A stretch of DNA of 64,000 nucleotides. It comes from Lichenihabitans psoromatis (lineage in GTDB: Bacteria > Pseudomonadota > Alphaproteobacteria > Rhizobiales > Beijerinckiaceae). The notes under the pieces were generated by a model. That model was not told the DNA's origin, did no database searches, and saw only the letters and a program-made list of their open reading frames with translations. This document shows positions 15,857 to 25,563 of this stretch, piece by piece. The stretch covers positions 1,378,501-1,442,500 of the forward strand of contig NZ_CP036515.1 in the NCBI RefSeq assembly GCF_004323635.1, read 5' to 3'. The stretch's first letter is position 1. Each line of letters begins with the position of its first letter. Both the position numbers and the translations under genes were made by a program.

Positions 15857-18418
15857 ATGATCGTTTCAGCCTTGGATGACCTCGACGCCGCATTCTTCGA
15901 TCCTCGACGGCATCGCGACGTGATGGCCGTCATGGCGTCGTCGCGGCTCGCCGATGGCCGTCCCGATCAGGCTTTCGCCTTCGCCGATCGCTTATGCCGC
16001 ATCGATCCGTCGGCCGCTTTGGGTCGGTTGCTCCGCTTTGAAGCCTTGCGTCTGTGGAGAGGACTCGACCGCGCCCTTGCAGATCTCGACCGGGCGGCCG
16101 ATCTCGATCCGACCGACCGGACTGTCAATCGCGCTCTGCTGCGATGGTCGCCCGAGGCTGGTCAGCGCAAGACTGCCGCCGCCTCGCTCCTGCGAAGTCT
16201 CGACCCGGACGATCTGGCCCTGGCGCTTCAGGTTCTTCGCGCAGCAGGGCCGATGGCGACCGGCGTGTTGCGAGCTCAGGGCGATAGCGTCGTGGGATGG
16301 GTGGCCTGGAGCGGCCACGATCCCGTGCAACTCCGTGCCGTCGGTGGTTCCGGCATGGCGCACGATGTCACGATCAGCCCCGATGTCGGGCATAAGCTCG
16401 CAAGCGCTGCCGGCGCTGCCGCCTCGATTCGGATCGGCTGCGGCCCGACCCCCGTCGCGGTCGACCTCGTCCGCGCGGATGGCGTCGCCACCACCATCTT
16501 GCTCGAGCAGAATTTGGCGCGGCCTGCGGTGCCGCGCGGAACCGTCGGGCGTGCGGGTCTGACACGTCGCGTCGCTCGCCCGTCCGTCACGGTCGTGGTG
16601 CCGGTTTACGAAGACGCCGCCGCGACGCGGGCCTGCCTCGACAGCCTCGAGGCTCAAGCGATCGATGGAGACCTCGCCATCATCGCGGTCGACGACGCAA
16701 GCCCGAACGACGCGATCCGCCAGGATCTCGATCGACGTGCATCCCGTGGCGCATTGAGGCTCATCCGCAACCCCCACAACCTTGGCTTCGCCCGTGCGGT
16801 CAACATGGCGTTGAACGAGGTCGAGGCCGGGGATGTGCTGCTTCTCAATGCCGACACGCTGTTGCCGCCCGATGCCATTCGGCACCTGAAGCAGGTCGCA
16901 GAGGCAACCGACCGGGTCGGAACGGTCACACCCTTCTCCAACAATGGTGAGGAGGCGAGCTTCCCGCTCTCCCATCGGGCGTCTCCGCTGCCTACTCTGG
17001 ACGAGATCGCCGCGATCGATCGCGCGGCGCGGGACCGCAATGGATGGGGCGTGGTCGACATGCCGAACGGCATCGGATTCTGCCTTTATATCACGCGCCG
17101 ATGCCTCGATGCGGTCGGGTCGTTGCCCGAGCTTTACGAGCGCGGTTATTACGAGGATGTCGACTTCTGCCTGCAGGCCGCAGAAGCGGGGTTGCGGAAC
17201 CTTTGCGCGACCGGCGTCTATGTCGGCCACGCTGGAAGCTTGTCGTTCGGCGCCTCCAAACGCGCCTTGGTGATGCGCAATCTGCGGGTTCTCGAGCATC
17301 GCTTTCCGGACTATCGCGCGCAATCGGCCGCCTTTGCGGCCGCAGACCCGCTTGCGGTCGCGCGCGCCAGGATCGAGGCTCTGTTGGTGCCGAGCCAACC
17401 CGTTCGCATCCTCGCGGGTCCAACCGGCAAGTCTATGCTTGTGCTGCGCCGTCGCGCCGCCGTGCTGCAGACCTTGGGTGTCGCATGCCTCATTCTCGCA
17501 TGGGGGCAGGGCGCGTCGGACGCGACCCTGACAATGCGCCGCTCGGACGGAGGCACGCCGCAAAATCTTCGCTTCGCGCTTGGCAAGACCGACGAGCGGG
17601 ATGCGGCCCTCGCAACCATGAGAGCCATGCCGCTCGACCGCATCGAGATGGCCGACCCGATAACCTGCCCCGACGTCGTGCTTCATGCTCTGCTCGATCG
17701 GGGAGTGCCGTTCGATCTTCTCTGCGGCGATCTCGAATGGTTTGCGCCGGGCTCGGTCCGGCCCCCAGACTCCGGGGGCGATCCGATTGTTCCGATCCCT
17801 GAGGATGACACCGCCGTTCCGCAGGCGCGGCTTCGTCTCGCCCTGAACGCGGCCGATCAGGTCGTGACGGTCGACCGCCTTTCAGACGCTTTCGCCCGCC
17901 GCATGGTCGGCAAGCCCATCCTGCAGGGGTTCGCAACCGGGACCAGCATCGGTGCCATATCCCCGCATGCCTCGGAACAGGGTTTGATCGGTGTTCTGGT
18001 GCCGCATCCCAGCGCCTTTGTCGATCGGATGTTGACCACGATCGCGCGCCGGTTTCGGGCACTCGGGAGCCGTTGCGGACTGGTGGTTCTCGGCCTCGCC
18101 ATGGCCGATCTATCGCTCATGGCCGCCGCCAACATCATGGTCAGCGGCCCGGTGGACGACGCTGATCTCGATGAGGTTATCGACGCCTACGGGATCGGGC
18201 GCCTGTTTCTGCCTGAGCGGACGGGATTCTTCGGAGTGATCGACGATGTGGCGCAGAGGACCGGTCTGCCGATGAGCTATTTCGATTGGTCGTTCGGTCA
18301 GATGCCGCTGCGGGACGGCGATCTCTGCTTCGATCCTCGACGGGGCGACGAGACCATCGCGGATGAGCTTCTGGTGTGGGCGAGCGGCCGCGATGCCGCC
18401 CTCGATCACGCCGCATGA
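15857..18418 (+). CDS. Multidomain glycosyltransferase (TPR-like, GT2, extra C-terminal domain)
   Basis: This 853-residue protein has three parts. Residues 1-130 look like TPR-type helices (ADRLCRIDPSAALGR, LADLDRAADLDPTDRTV). Residues about 235-500 form a GT2 domain: VTVVVPVYEDAAATRACLDSL, AVDDASPND, NLGFARAVNMAL, LLLNADTLLPP and GYYEDVDFCLQAAEAG, a pattern seen in rhamnosyltransferases. The last 300 residues look like a Rossmann-type domain ending at DFPRRG-type residues (LCFDPRRGDET), possibly a GT-B half. The start at 15857 follows GGTGGAG; an earlier in-frame ATG at 15743 lacks support. The next gene overlaps by four bases. Confidence 0.82.
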   Translation: MIVSALDDLDAAFFDPRRHRDVMAVMASSRLADGRPDQAFAFADRLCRIDPSAALGRLLRFEALRLWRGLDRALADLDRAADLDPTDRTVNRALLRWSPEAGQRKTAAASLLRSLDPDDLALALQVLRAAGPMATGVLRAQGDSVVGWVAWSGHDPVQLRAVGGSGMAHDVTISPDVGHKLASAAGAAASIRIGCGPTPVAVDLVRADGVATTILLEQNLARPAVPRGTVGRAGLTRRVARPSVTVVVPVYEDAAATRACLDSLEAQAIDGDLAIIAVDDASPNDAIRQDLDRRASRGALRLIRNPHNLGFARAVNMALNEVEAGDVLLLNADTLLPPDAIRHLKQVAEATDRVGTVTPFSNNGEEASFPLSHRASPLPTLDEIAAIDRAARDRNGWGVVDMPNGIGFCLYITRRCLDAVGSLPELYERGYYEDVDFCLQAAEAGLRNLCATGVYVGHAGSLSFGASKRALVMRNLRVLEHRFPDYRAQSAAFAAADPLAVARARIEALLVPSQPVRILAGPTGKSMLVLRRRAAVLQTLGVACLILAWGQGASDATLTMRRSDGGTPQNLRFALGKTDERDAALATMRAMPLDRIEMADPITCPDVVLHALLDRGVPFDLLCGDLEWFAPGSVRPPDSGGDPIVPIPEDDTAVPQARLRLALNAADQVVTVDRLSDAFARRMVGKPILQGFATGTSIGAISPHASEQGLIGVLVPHPSAFVDRMLTTIARRFRALGSRCGLVVLGLAMADLSLMAAANIMVSGPVDDADLDEVIDAYGIGRLFLPERTGFFGVIDDVAQRTGLPMSYFDWSFGQMPLRDGDLCFDPRRGDETIADELLVWASGRDAALDHAA

Positions 18419-20787
18419 ACGAGAGGCGGGCTGACGATCGTCTCGCGTCGCTGCAGCGCGATGCCGATCTCTGGTCGGAGGTCCGCGTCGGCCCGAACAG
18501 GTCCGTGATGGGTTTCGTGCTCGACCGCACGATGCCGTCACGTCGTTTTGTGGTCGAACTTGTGATCGATGGGCTCGTGGCCGCGATCGCAAGGGCGGCG
18601 CGCTATGAGCCGGCGCTTCATGCGGCCGACATGGGCGATGGTTGTCATGGTTTTGGCTTCGCGCTCGACCCCTCGATCGAGGCCGGCAGCGTCGTGGCGG
18701 TCCGCCTCGCCAACACGGATCGGCTTCTCGGCGCGGCCTTTCGGTGGGCCAACGCCGCCGCTCCGACCTCGATACCGCTGGACGCTGGGCGGGTTCGCTG
18801 GAGCGGGGGGCTGGGCCTCGATGGTTGGGTGCCTTACGAGCCCGACCAACCGCCTGGATCGGTACGCGCCACGATCGATGGGATCCTCGTGGCCGATGTC
18901 GTTCCCGCCTCCTGGTCGAGCCGCGATCGCGGCGGCACGCATGAGCCGCTGCGCGCGTTCGCGCTGTCGCTTCCGGCCTCCCTCGCGGATGGTCGTGTTC
19001 GGCATGTTCACGTAACGGATGATCGCGGGCGCGTTCTTGACGGAAGCCCGTGCGCGGTCGTCGGCTTCGCGGACGGGCTCGAGCGATTTCTGGGGATCAG
19101 CGGTGCGCTCGCATCCGAAACCCTGCGCGGCGCGCTCTACGATCGGTTGATCCCACAATCCGTTCCGTTCGGAGACTTTGCGACCTGGCGGCTCGCCATG
19201 CAGGCCGAATCGGTCAGTATCGATATGCGCTCGATGGCGGTCGCGGTCGTTTTGGTCGGCGAAGTCGGCGCCGAGGCCGCGATCGACAGTCTGCCGCCGG
19301 CAGCGGATGTGGCCTGGACCGCCGCCGTCTTCGACGAGGTCGAGGGTCCGGCAACCTTCGATCCTGCCGCTGTCGCGACGTTTCTCGATCGCGACGCCGA
19401 GGCCTGCGACGTGGTGGTGTTCACTCTCGCCACAGCCGTGTTCTCGGTCGATGCGCTCCAGCGCCTCTCGAAGGCGCTGCGCGATCATCCCGTCGCGCCG
19501 CTGGCCTATTGCGATATCGGGCTCAAGGCCTCCGACGGCCTGACCTGGCCGATCGCCTTTCCAGCCTTCGATCACGAACGAACGCTCGAACAGGGCTACG
19601 GCGCCTATATCTTCGCCCTGTCGCGGCATCGCGCGCTCGCGTTGCTGCGGGGCGGCGCCGGCGACCTCTTCGCCCTGTTTTTGGCGGCTGCCGGACAATC
19701 GCGGCTCACGTCGGAGATGCCGGTGCATGTGCCGGGATTTCTGGCCGACCTCCGCCTGCCCCCGATCGACCAACTCGCGCCGCGTTTGGCGCGGGCCTCC
19801 GCAGACAGCTTGCGGGCGGCTGGGCAAAGCGGGCAGATTCGTATCACTCCGGGTGGCGCCTTGCCGGCCGTTCACGTGGCGCGCGCAGCGGAGCGTCGCC
19901 TGATCTCGATCGTGATTGCGACGCGCGATCGCGCCGATTCGCTGCAACGCTGCCTCGTGTCCTTGCATCAGACGCTTTGCGACACGCCGTTCGAGGTGGT
20001 CGTGGTCGACGATGGGTCGCTGCTGGAGGAGACGCGGAGCTTTCTCGAGACGCTGACGACAGCCGGGATTCGCCTGATCCCGGCACCGGCCCCGCTTGGC
20101 TTGGCCGGCCTTCACAATCTGGGAGCTATGCAGGCCAAAGGCGATTTGCTGCTGTTCCTCGATGACGGCGCAGAGTGCCGGCAACCGGGTTGGCTCGACG
20201 ACATGGTCGGCCGGATGGCCGCACCCGAGACGGGGGTCGTGGGAGCCGTGCTGATCGCGCCCTCGGGCCTCGTCCGACACGCCGGATATGTGCTCGGGCC
20301 CCGGTTTTCGGTCGCCGATGCCGCAAGCGACCGTCGCCAGAACGACCCGGGTTACGCCGACATGCTCCATGTGGCGCATCAGGTCGGTGGCGTATCGGCG
20401 CAATGCCTCTTGACGCGGCGCAGCTTGTTCGTCCGGCTGAACGGCTTCGATGCGGCATGCTTTTCCGCGCGCTATGCGGACGTCGATTACGGGCTTCGCG
20501 CTCGCCAACTCGGCGCTCGACTGGTCATGACGCCCCACGCCCGGGTGACCATGCATGAGCAGACATCGACGTCTTCGATGCCGGGGGACGATCCATGGCG
20601 ATCAGACGATATGGACCTTTCCCGGCTACGCTCTCGTTGGGGAAACGATCTGATCAACGATCCGTTCTACACTCCGATGCTGTCGTTAGGGCCACGACCC
20701 TACTCGGGCCTCGCCTGTCCACCCCGCGAACGCGCCGCGAGGCAACCCGATCCGCCCGCGCCCGCAGCCGTCCCTCCAGGATTCTAG
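18415..20787 (+). CDS. Glycosyltransferase with duplicated N-terminal beta domains
   Basis: This 790-residue protein carries a C-terminal GT2 domain (about 495-720): ISIVIATRDRADSLQRCLVSL, VVVVDDGSLLEE, LLLFLDDGAE with the metal-binding DD, and ARYADVDYGLRARQLGA. The first 200 residues seem to hold two related beta-sandwich units, each with a hydrophobic dG-type turn (VVELVIDGLVAAIARA and VRATIDGILVADVVPA). A middle segment (about 230-420) has Rossmann-like strands and may be a degenerate second transferase. Its ATG overlaps the upstream stop (ATGA). Rhamnose genes nearby make a rhamnosyl donor plausible but unproven. Confidence 0.82.
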   Translation: MNERRADDRLASLQRDADLWSEVRVGPNRSVMGFVLDRTMPSRRFVVELVIDGLVAAIARAARYEPALHAADMGDGCHGFGFALDPSIEAGSVVAVRLANTDRLLGAAFRWANAAAPTSIPLDAGRVRWSGGLGLDGWVPYEPDQPPGSVRATIDGILVADVVPASWSSRDRGGTHEPLRAFALSLPASLADGRVRHVHVTDDRGRVLDGSPCAVVGFADGLERFLGISGALASETLRGALYDRLIPQSVPFGDFATWRLAMQAESVSIDMRSMAVAVVLVGEVGAEAAIDSLPPAADVAWTAAVFDEVEGPATFDPAAVATFLDRDAEACDVVVFTLATAVFSVDALQRLSKALRDHPVAPLAYCDIGLKASDGLTWPIAFPAFDHERTLEQGYGAYIFALSRHRALALLRGGAGDLFALFLAAAGQSRLTSEMPVHVPGFLADLRLPPIDQLAPRLARASADSLRAAGQSGQIRITPGGALPAVHVARAAERRLISIVIATRDRADSLQRCLVSLHQTLCDTPFEVVVVDDGSLLEETRSFLETLTTAGIRLIPAPAPLGLAGLHNLGAMQAKGDLLLFLDDGAECRQPGWLDDMVGRMAAPETGVVGAVLIAPSGLVRHAGYVLGPRFSVADAASDRRQNDPGYADMLHVAHQVGGVSAQCLLTRRSLFVRLNGFDAACFSARYADVDYGLRARQLGARLVMTPHARVTMHEQTSTSSMPGDDPWRSDDMDLSRLRSRWGNDLINDPFYTPMLSLGPRPYSGLACPPRERAARQPDPPAPAAVPPGF

Positions 20788-21471
20788 ATGCTCAATCCCT
20801 CGACCACTGGTTCCGATCGCGTCCCGGATCAAAGGAGCGGCCACGAGGCGGGCTCCCATCGGAAGCGTGTGCTGAACGCCGGTTCAGGCCCGACCAATGC
20901 CGATAAGCTGTTCCGCAATTTCACGCCACAGACATGGGACGAGGTGCGGCTCGATATCGATCCGCGAACGCGGCCCGATCTTGTCGGCTCGATTATCGAT
21001 ATGCGGAGCATCATACCGGATCGCACCTTCGATGCGATCTGGTCCTCCCACGCCATCGAGCATTTGCATACGCATGAAGTGGTGCCGGCCCTGACCGAAT
21101 TCCGGCGTATCCTCAAGCCGGACGGATTCGTTTTGTTGACCTGTCCGGACCTGACCGCGGTCGTCCGCTTGATGCTGACCAAAGGCGCAGAAGACGTGGC
21201 CTACATGTCGCCCTCCGGCCCGATCACGGCGCTCGACATGCTGTTTGGCCATTCGGCCTCGATCGCGGCAGGTCAAACCTATATGGCGCATCATACCGGG
21301 ATGACGATCGACCTGATCGGCAAGCGCGCCATGGCGGCCGGTTTCGCCGAAACCCGCGTCATGCCGGGCGCTTCGTTCGATCTCTGGGCGGTTTTAATGA
21401 TGCCGACCGCTGATCCGAAAGAGGTCGCGTCGTTCTTCGCCGGCACACTCATTCATGAGTTGTTCGTGTAG
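20788..21471 (+). CDS. SAM-dependent methyltransferase (type 11)
   Basis: This 227-residue class I methyltransferase has the SAM site VLNAGSGPTNADKL at about residues 28-41, the acidic loop RLDIDPRTRPD, and WSSHAIEHL plus the EFRRILKPDGFVLLTCPDL block typical of Methyltransf_11. It starts immediately after the preceding stop codon with AGGA six bases upstream, so it is in the same operon as the glycosyltransferases. It likely methylates a sugar or the end of the glycan, a common chain-capping step, but the substrate is not shown. Confidence 0.88.
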   Translation: MLNPSTTGSDRVPDQRSGHEAGSHRKRVLNAGSGPTNADKLFRNFTPQTWDEVRLDIDPRTRPDLVGSIIDMRSIIPDRTFDAIWSSHAIEHLHTHEVVPALTEFRRILKPDGFVLLTCPDLTAVVRLMLTKGAEDVAYMSPSGPITALDMLFGHSASIAAGQTYMAHHTGMTIDLIGKRAMAAGFAETRVMPGASFDLWAVLMMPTADPKEVASFFAGTLIHELFV

Positions 21472-21655
21472 ACTTATTAAAACACGGGTGTCTGACGCAA
21501 CGTAAGATGTAGCGTCGTCGCGTCATCTCGGCTTGGTGGCCAGCTTTGTTCATGGGGCTCTGCCCGGCCTGTGTTACCGGCATTTCATTTTCGACCAGTA
21601 TTGACCGGCTTTGGGACGCTGAATAAGAGTTTGCTCCAAACTGGATCGAGAGCGC

Positions 21656-22237
21656 ATGATCGTCGAGAAGCTTGATATTCCTGATGTGGTTCGGATCCGC
21701 CCGCGTCGCTTTGGCGACCCGCGTGGCTATTTCTCCGAGACCTTCAGTGCCCGGATGTTCCGGGAGCAGGTTGCGGCTCTCGATTTCGTGCAGGACAACG
21801 AGGCGCTGTCCGGAGCGGTCGGGACGTTGCGTGGCCTGCACTTCCAACGGCCGCCGACCGCGCAAGGCAAGTTGATCCGCGCCATAAGAGGCGCGATCTT
21901 CGACGTTGCGGTTGATATCCGGCAGGGGTCGCCGACATTCGGCCGCCATGTCTGGGCGCGTCTCGACGGCGTCGATGGCGACCAACTCTGGGTGCCGCCC
22001 GGTTTTGCCCATGGCTATTGCACGCTCGAGCCGGACACGTTGGTGGCCTATAAGGTAACCAACCCCTACAGCCCCGCCGACGATGGCGGCATCCTGTGGA
22101 ACGACCCGGCCCTCGGCATCGCGTGGCCGCTCGGCGCCGGCGGCGCCGTCCTGTCCGACAAGGACACCAAGCTGCCCGTCCTCGCCGACCTGCCCGCCGT
22201 CTTCACCTACGAGGCCAACCCAATGAGCACCCGATGA
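21656..22237 (+). CDS. rfbC: dTDP-4-dehydrorhamnose 3,5-epimerase
   Basis: RfbC/RmlC performs the third step of dTDP-L-rhamnose synthesis. The 193-residue cupin has the expected landmarks: [20 protein letters not shown] at the N-terminus, [20 protein letters not shown] containing the catalytic His, [17 protein letters not shown], and [22 protein letters not shown] lies shortly before the ATG. It starts a tight rfbCBDA unit after a 184-bp gap in which a weak TTGACC...TAAGAG promoter-like pair occurs near 21600-21630. Confidence 0.96.
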   Translation: MIVEKLDIPDVVRIRPRRFGDPRGYFSETFSARMFREQVAALDFVQDNEALSGAVGTLRGLHFQRPPTAQGKLIRAIRGAIFDVAVDIRQGSPTFGRHVWARLDGVDGDQLWVPPGFAHGYCTLEPDTLVAYKVTNPYSPADDGGILWNDPALGIAWPLGAGGAVLSDKDTKLPVLADLPAVFTYEANPMSTR

Positions 22238-23289
22238 AGCGTGTCATCGTAACCGGCGGTGCCGGGTTCATCGGTTCTGCTGTGGTCCGGATGTTGGCGG
22301 GCGAGGCCGATGTCGAGGTGCTCAATCTCGACAAACTCACCTATGCGGGCAATCTGGCATCCCTGCGGGCTGTCGAGAACCGGCCAAACTACCGGTTCGA
22401 GCAAGCCGACATCGTGGATCGCGCGGCGCTCGACGCCATCTTCGCCTCGTTCCGCCCGGATGCCGTGATGCATCTGGCGGCCGAGAGCCATGTCGATCGG
22501 TCGATCACCGGATCCAAGGATTTCATCGAAACCAATATCGTCGGCACCTTCACGCTGCTCGAGGCGGCACGAGCCTATTGGTCCGGCCTCCCGGAGGCCG
22601 ATCGGCAGAGCTTCCGGTTTCTGCATGTGTCGACCGACGAGGTCTATGGTTCGCTCGGCGAGACCGGGTTGTTCAAGGAGACGACCCCCTACGACCCGAG
22701 CTCGCCCTATTCGGCCAGCAAAGCGGCATCCGACCATCTCGCCATGGCGTGGATGCGAACCTACGGGCTTCCTGTGGTGATTTCGAACTGCTCCAACAAT
22801 TATGGGCCGTTCCATTTTCCCGAGAAGCTGATCCCCCTTATCGTCCTCAACGCGCTCGAGGGGCGGCCGCTTCCCGTCTATGGCGATGGCAGTAACATCC
22901 GCGACTGGCTGTTCGTCGAGGATCATGCCCGCGCGCTATGGACGATCGTCCGCAGCGGGCGGGTGGGCGAGACGTATAACGTCGGCGGCCGAAACGAACG
23001 CAGCAATCTGCATGTGGTCGAGACCATCTGCGACGCGCTCGACCATCTGCGGCCCGCAGCGACCCCGCGTCGCGACCTCATCACCTTCGTGACCGACCGG
23101 CCCGGCCATGACCATCGCTATGCGATCGATGCGACCAAGCTCGAAACGGAGCTTGGCTGGCGCGCGCAGGAGACGTTCGAGACCGGCATCCGCCGGACGA
23201 TCGAATGGTATCTCGACAATGGCTGGTGGTGGCAGCCCCTCCGCGCGGGCGTATATGCCGGCGAACGACTGGGCCTGTCCAAGCCCTGA
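22234..23289 (+). CDS. rfbB: dTDP-glucose 4,6-dehydratase
   Basis: RfbB/RmlB converts dTDP-glucose to dTDP-4-keto-6-deoxyglucose with bound NAD. The 351-residue extended SDR has [40 protein letters not shown], the [10 protein letters not shown] active-site segment with the Asp-Glu pair, and [11 protein letters not shown] with the catalytic Tyr-Lys. The ATG overlaps the rfbC stop by four bases. Confidence 0.97.
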   Translation: MKRVIVTGGAGFIGSAVVRMLAGEADVEVLNLDKLTYAGNLASLRAVENRPNYRFEQADIVDRAALDAIFASFRPDAVMHLAAESHVDRSITGSKDFIETNIVGTFTLLEAARAYWSGLPEADRQSFRFLHVSTDEVYGSLGETGLFKETTPYDPSSPYSASKAASDHLAMAWMRTYGLPVVISNCSNNYGPFHFPEKLIPLIVLNALEGRPLPVYGDGSNIRDWLFVEDHARALWTIVRSGRVGETYNVGGRNERSNLHVVETICDALDHLRPAATPRRDLITFVTDRPGHDHRYAIDATKLETELGWRAQETFETGIRRTIEWYLDNGWWWQPLRAGVYAGERLGLSKP

Positions 23290-23336
23290 CGCCATGGCTG
23301 GGGGCTGCTGGCGGCCGCATTTCGACAGGGGTATCC

Positions 23337-24263
23337 ATGCGTATCGTCGTAACGGGACAAGACGGGCAGGTCGTTCGCGCGCTGCTGTCGATCGCCGCGG
23401 ACGAAGGCGTCACGATCGTGGCGCTTGGTCGACCGACCCTCGATCTTGCCAAACCCGAGACGATCGGGCCCGCGATCTTGGCGGCCGAGCCGGATGTCGT
23501 CATCAATGCCGCAGCCTATACGGCGGTCGACAAGGCCGAGGGTGAGGCCGACCTGGCCGATGCCGTGAATGGACGCGGCGCCGGCGCGGTGGCGGCCGCG
23601 GCTGCGCAGGCGGGCGTTCCGGTGCTGCAGATCTCGACCGATTATGTCTTCGACGGCACGGCCCTCCATCCCTATCGCGAGGATGATCCGACCGGCCCGC
23701 TCGGCGTCTACGGCCGCAGCAAGCTCGCGGGCGAGGTGGCGGCCGCAGCCTCGAATCCCCGCCACGTCATCTTGCGGACCGCATGGGTTTATTCGCCATT
23801 CGGCCAGAACTTCGTCAAAACGATGCTGCGGCTCGCCGCGACGCGCGACGAGGTTGGGGTGGTGGCCGACCAGCATGGATGCCCCACCTCTGCGATTGAT
23901 ATCGCCCGGGTGCTGATCGCGGTCGCGAAGCGCACCGCTGCCGAACCGGATGCGTCCGCGAACCTGTTTGGAGTATTTCACATGGCGGCGACAGGTGAAG
24001 CCGTCTGGGCCGATGTCGCGGAAGCCATTTTCGCTCGCTCTGCCGCGCAGAACGGGCCGCATGCGACGGTGCGGCGGATCGCGACCTCCGATTATCCGAC
24101 GCCGGCGAAGCGCCCCGCAAATTCGCGGCTCGATGGCGGCAAGCTCGCGTCGGTCTACGGGCTGGTCATGCCGCCCTGGCAAAATTCGCTAGCGACATGC
24201 GTCGACACGCTGTTGGCCGAACCATCCTCAACTTCCGATCCTCGCAACGAAAGAACGGTCTGA
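23337..24263 (+). CDS. rfbD: dTDP-4-dehydrorhamnose reductase
   Basis: RfbD/RmlD reduces the epimerised intermediate to dTDP-L-rhamnose. The 308-residue Rossmann protein begins [16 protein letters not shown] and shows [35 protein letters not shown] with the catalytic Tyr-Lys, and the late [20 protein letters not shown] lies five bases before the ATG. It follows rfbB by 47 bp. Confidence 0.96.
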   Translation: MRIVVTGQDGQVVRALLSIAADEGVTIVALGRPTLDLAKPETIGPAILAAEPDVVINAAAYTAVDKAEGEADLADAVNGRGAGAVAAAAAQAGVPVLQISTDYVFDGTALHPYREDDPTGPLGVYGRSKLAGEVAAAASNPRHVILRTAWVYSPFGQNFVKTMLRLAATRDEVGVVADQHGCPTSAIDIARVLIAVAKRTAAEPDASANLFGVFHMAATGEAVWADVAEAIFARSAAQNGPHATVRRIATSDYPTPAKRPANSRLDGGKLASVYGLVMPPWQNSLATCVDTLLAEPSSTSDPRNERTV

Positions 24264-24265
24264 CC

Positions 24266-25174
24266 ATGCGTGGTATCATCCTAGCCGGAGGCAGCGGAAC
24301 GCGGCTGCATCCGATGACGAACATCATGTCGAAGCAACTATTGCCGATCTACGACAAGCCGATGATCTATTATCCGCTGTCGACCCTGATGTTGGCGGGC
24401 ATCCGCGATATTCTCTTGATCTCGACGCCGCATGATCTGCCCCATTTCAAGCGGATGCTCGGCGATGGATCGCAATGGGGCCTGCGGCTTGTCTATGAGG
24501 AGCAGGCGCAGCCGAACGGTCTCGCCCAGGCCTTCGTGATCGGGGCGGATTTCATCGGCGGTGAGCCCTCGACCCTGATTCTGGGCGACAACGTCTTCTA
24601 CGGGCATGGTTTGCCGCAGTTGATGAAGCCGGCGCTCGCGCGGGAGAATGGCGCAACCGTTTTCGCTTATCACGTGACCGATCCCGAGCGATACGGGGTC
24701 GTTGATTTCGACACGGAAGGCCGCGCCACCTCGATCGAGGAGAAGCCGACCAAACCGAAGTCGAACTGGGCCGTGACAGGACTTTATTTTTACGACGCCG
24801 AAGTGGTCGAGATCGCCCGAAGCCTCAAACCGTCGCCGCGCGGCGAATATGAGATCACCGACGTCAACCAGATCTATCTCGATCGCGGTGATCTGCGGGT
24901 CGAGCGGATGGGGCGCGGCTTCGCCTGGCTGGACACGGGCACGCCCGATAGCCTGCTCGAAGCGGCCGAGTTCGTGCGCGTCTTCGAGCGTCGCCAAGGC
25001 TTCCGCATTGCCTGTCCGGAAGAAATCGCCTTCGTGCAAGGATGGATCGACGCCGCTCAACTGCAGCGTTTGGGCGAGGCCTTGATCAAGAGCACCTATG
25101 GTAAATACCTACTTGGCATCCTGGCCGAAGATGCCGCCGCGAAACCGCTTCCGGATGCCAACCTCCCGGATTGA
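24266..25174 (+). CDS. rfbA: Glucose-1-phosphate thymidylyltransferase
   Basis: RfbA/RmlA makes dTDP-glucose from dTTP and glucose-1-phosphate, the entry step of the rhamnose pathway. The 302-residue protein has the nucleotidyltransferase motif [40 protein letters not shown], the metal site [29 protein letters not shown] and [13 protein letters not shown]. It starts two bases after the rfbD stop. The operon order C-B-D-A completes the four-gene set. Confidence 0.97.
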   Translation: MRGIILAGGSGTRLHPMTNIMSKQLLPIYDKPMIYYPLSTLMLAGIRDILLISTPHDLPHFKRMLGDGSQWGLRLVYEEQAQPNGLAQAFVIGADFIGGEPSTLILGDNVFYGHGLPQLMKPALARENGATVFAYHVTDPERYGVVDFDTEGRATSIEEKPTKPKSNWAVTGLYFYDAEVVEIARSLKPSPRGEYEITDVNQIYLDRGDLRVERMGRGFAWLDTGTPDSLLEAAEFVRVFERRQGFRIACPEEIAFVQGWIDAAQLQRLGEALIKSTYGKYLLGILAEDAAAKPLPDANLPD

Positions 25175-25563
25175 ATCTGGGCGGCTGATGCTGCAATGCG
25201 GGACGCGCGAGATGTGCTGTTCGGCGGCATAAGCGGAGGCTCAGGATCGCGCTTCATGCCGCTCACGAACGCGGCGATCGCAATCTTCACGCGGAATCCG
25301 GCCGCTGTTTCAGGCAATTGCGCGTTCCATAAGCAAAACTGTGATCGAATAGTGTTCGTTGGGACGCGTGAGATGAAAGATCTTTCGTTCTAGTCCTGTC
25401 TTCAGAATAAACGTCGACTTAACTCTCAATCGGCTGATCTACCGCAGGTGCGAAAAAGATTGCCGTTACGTCATGTTATCGATTGACGTAGAGGCAGTCG
25501 GTCGTTTAACAAGCCTATGCTGCATTGAAACATTTCCGCGGCGCTTCTCGAGGGAAATCAGCA
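25175..25563 (+). promoter_or_regulatory. Leader and likely promoter of the RTX gene
   Basis: These 389 bases are more AT-rich than the flanking genes and carry no gene. A 12-bp perfect palindrome, GAAAGATCTTTC, lies at 25375-25386. A 7-bp inverted repeat, TACGTCA at 25467-25473 and TGACGTA at 25484-25490, overlaps a candidate -35 TTGACG (25483-25488). A TTTAAC (-10-like) follows after 16 bases. The arrangement suggests a regulator site over the promoter. An in-frame TTG at 25525 is less likely as start than the ATG at 25564. Confidence 0.45.

Noticed and set aside
18538..20556. Long minus-strand open frame of more than 600 codons opposite a glycosyltransferase gene
   Set aside because: It lies wholly inside a well-supported plus-strand gene, has no recognisable motifs, and its amino-acid content is typical of the antisense frame of GC-rich coding DNA. 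Similar shadows occur at 29548-31398 and 15992-17686.
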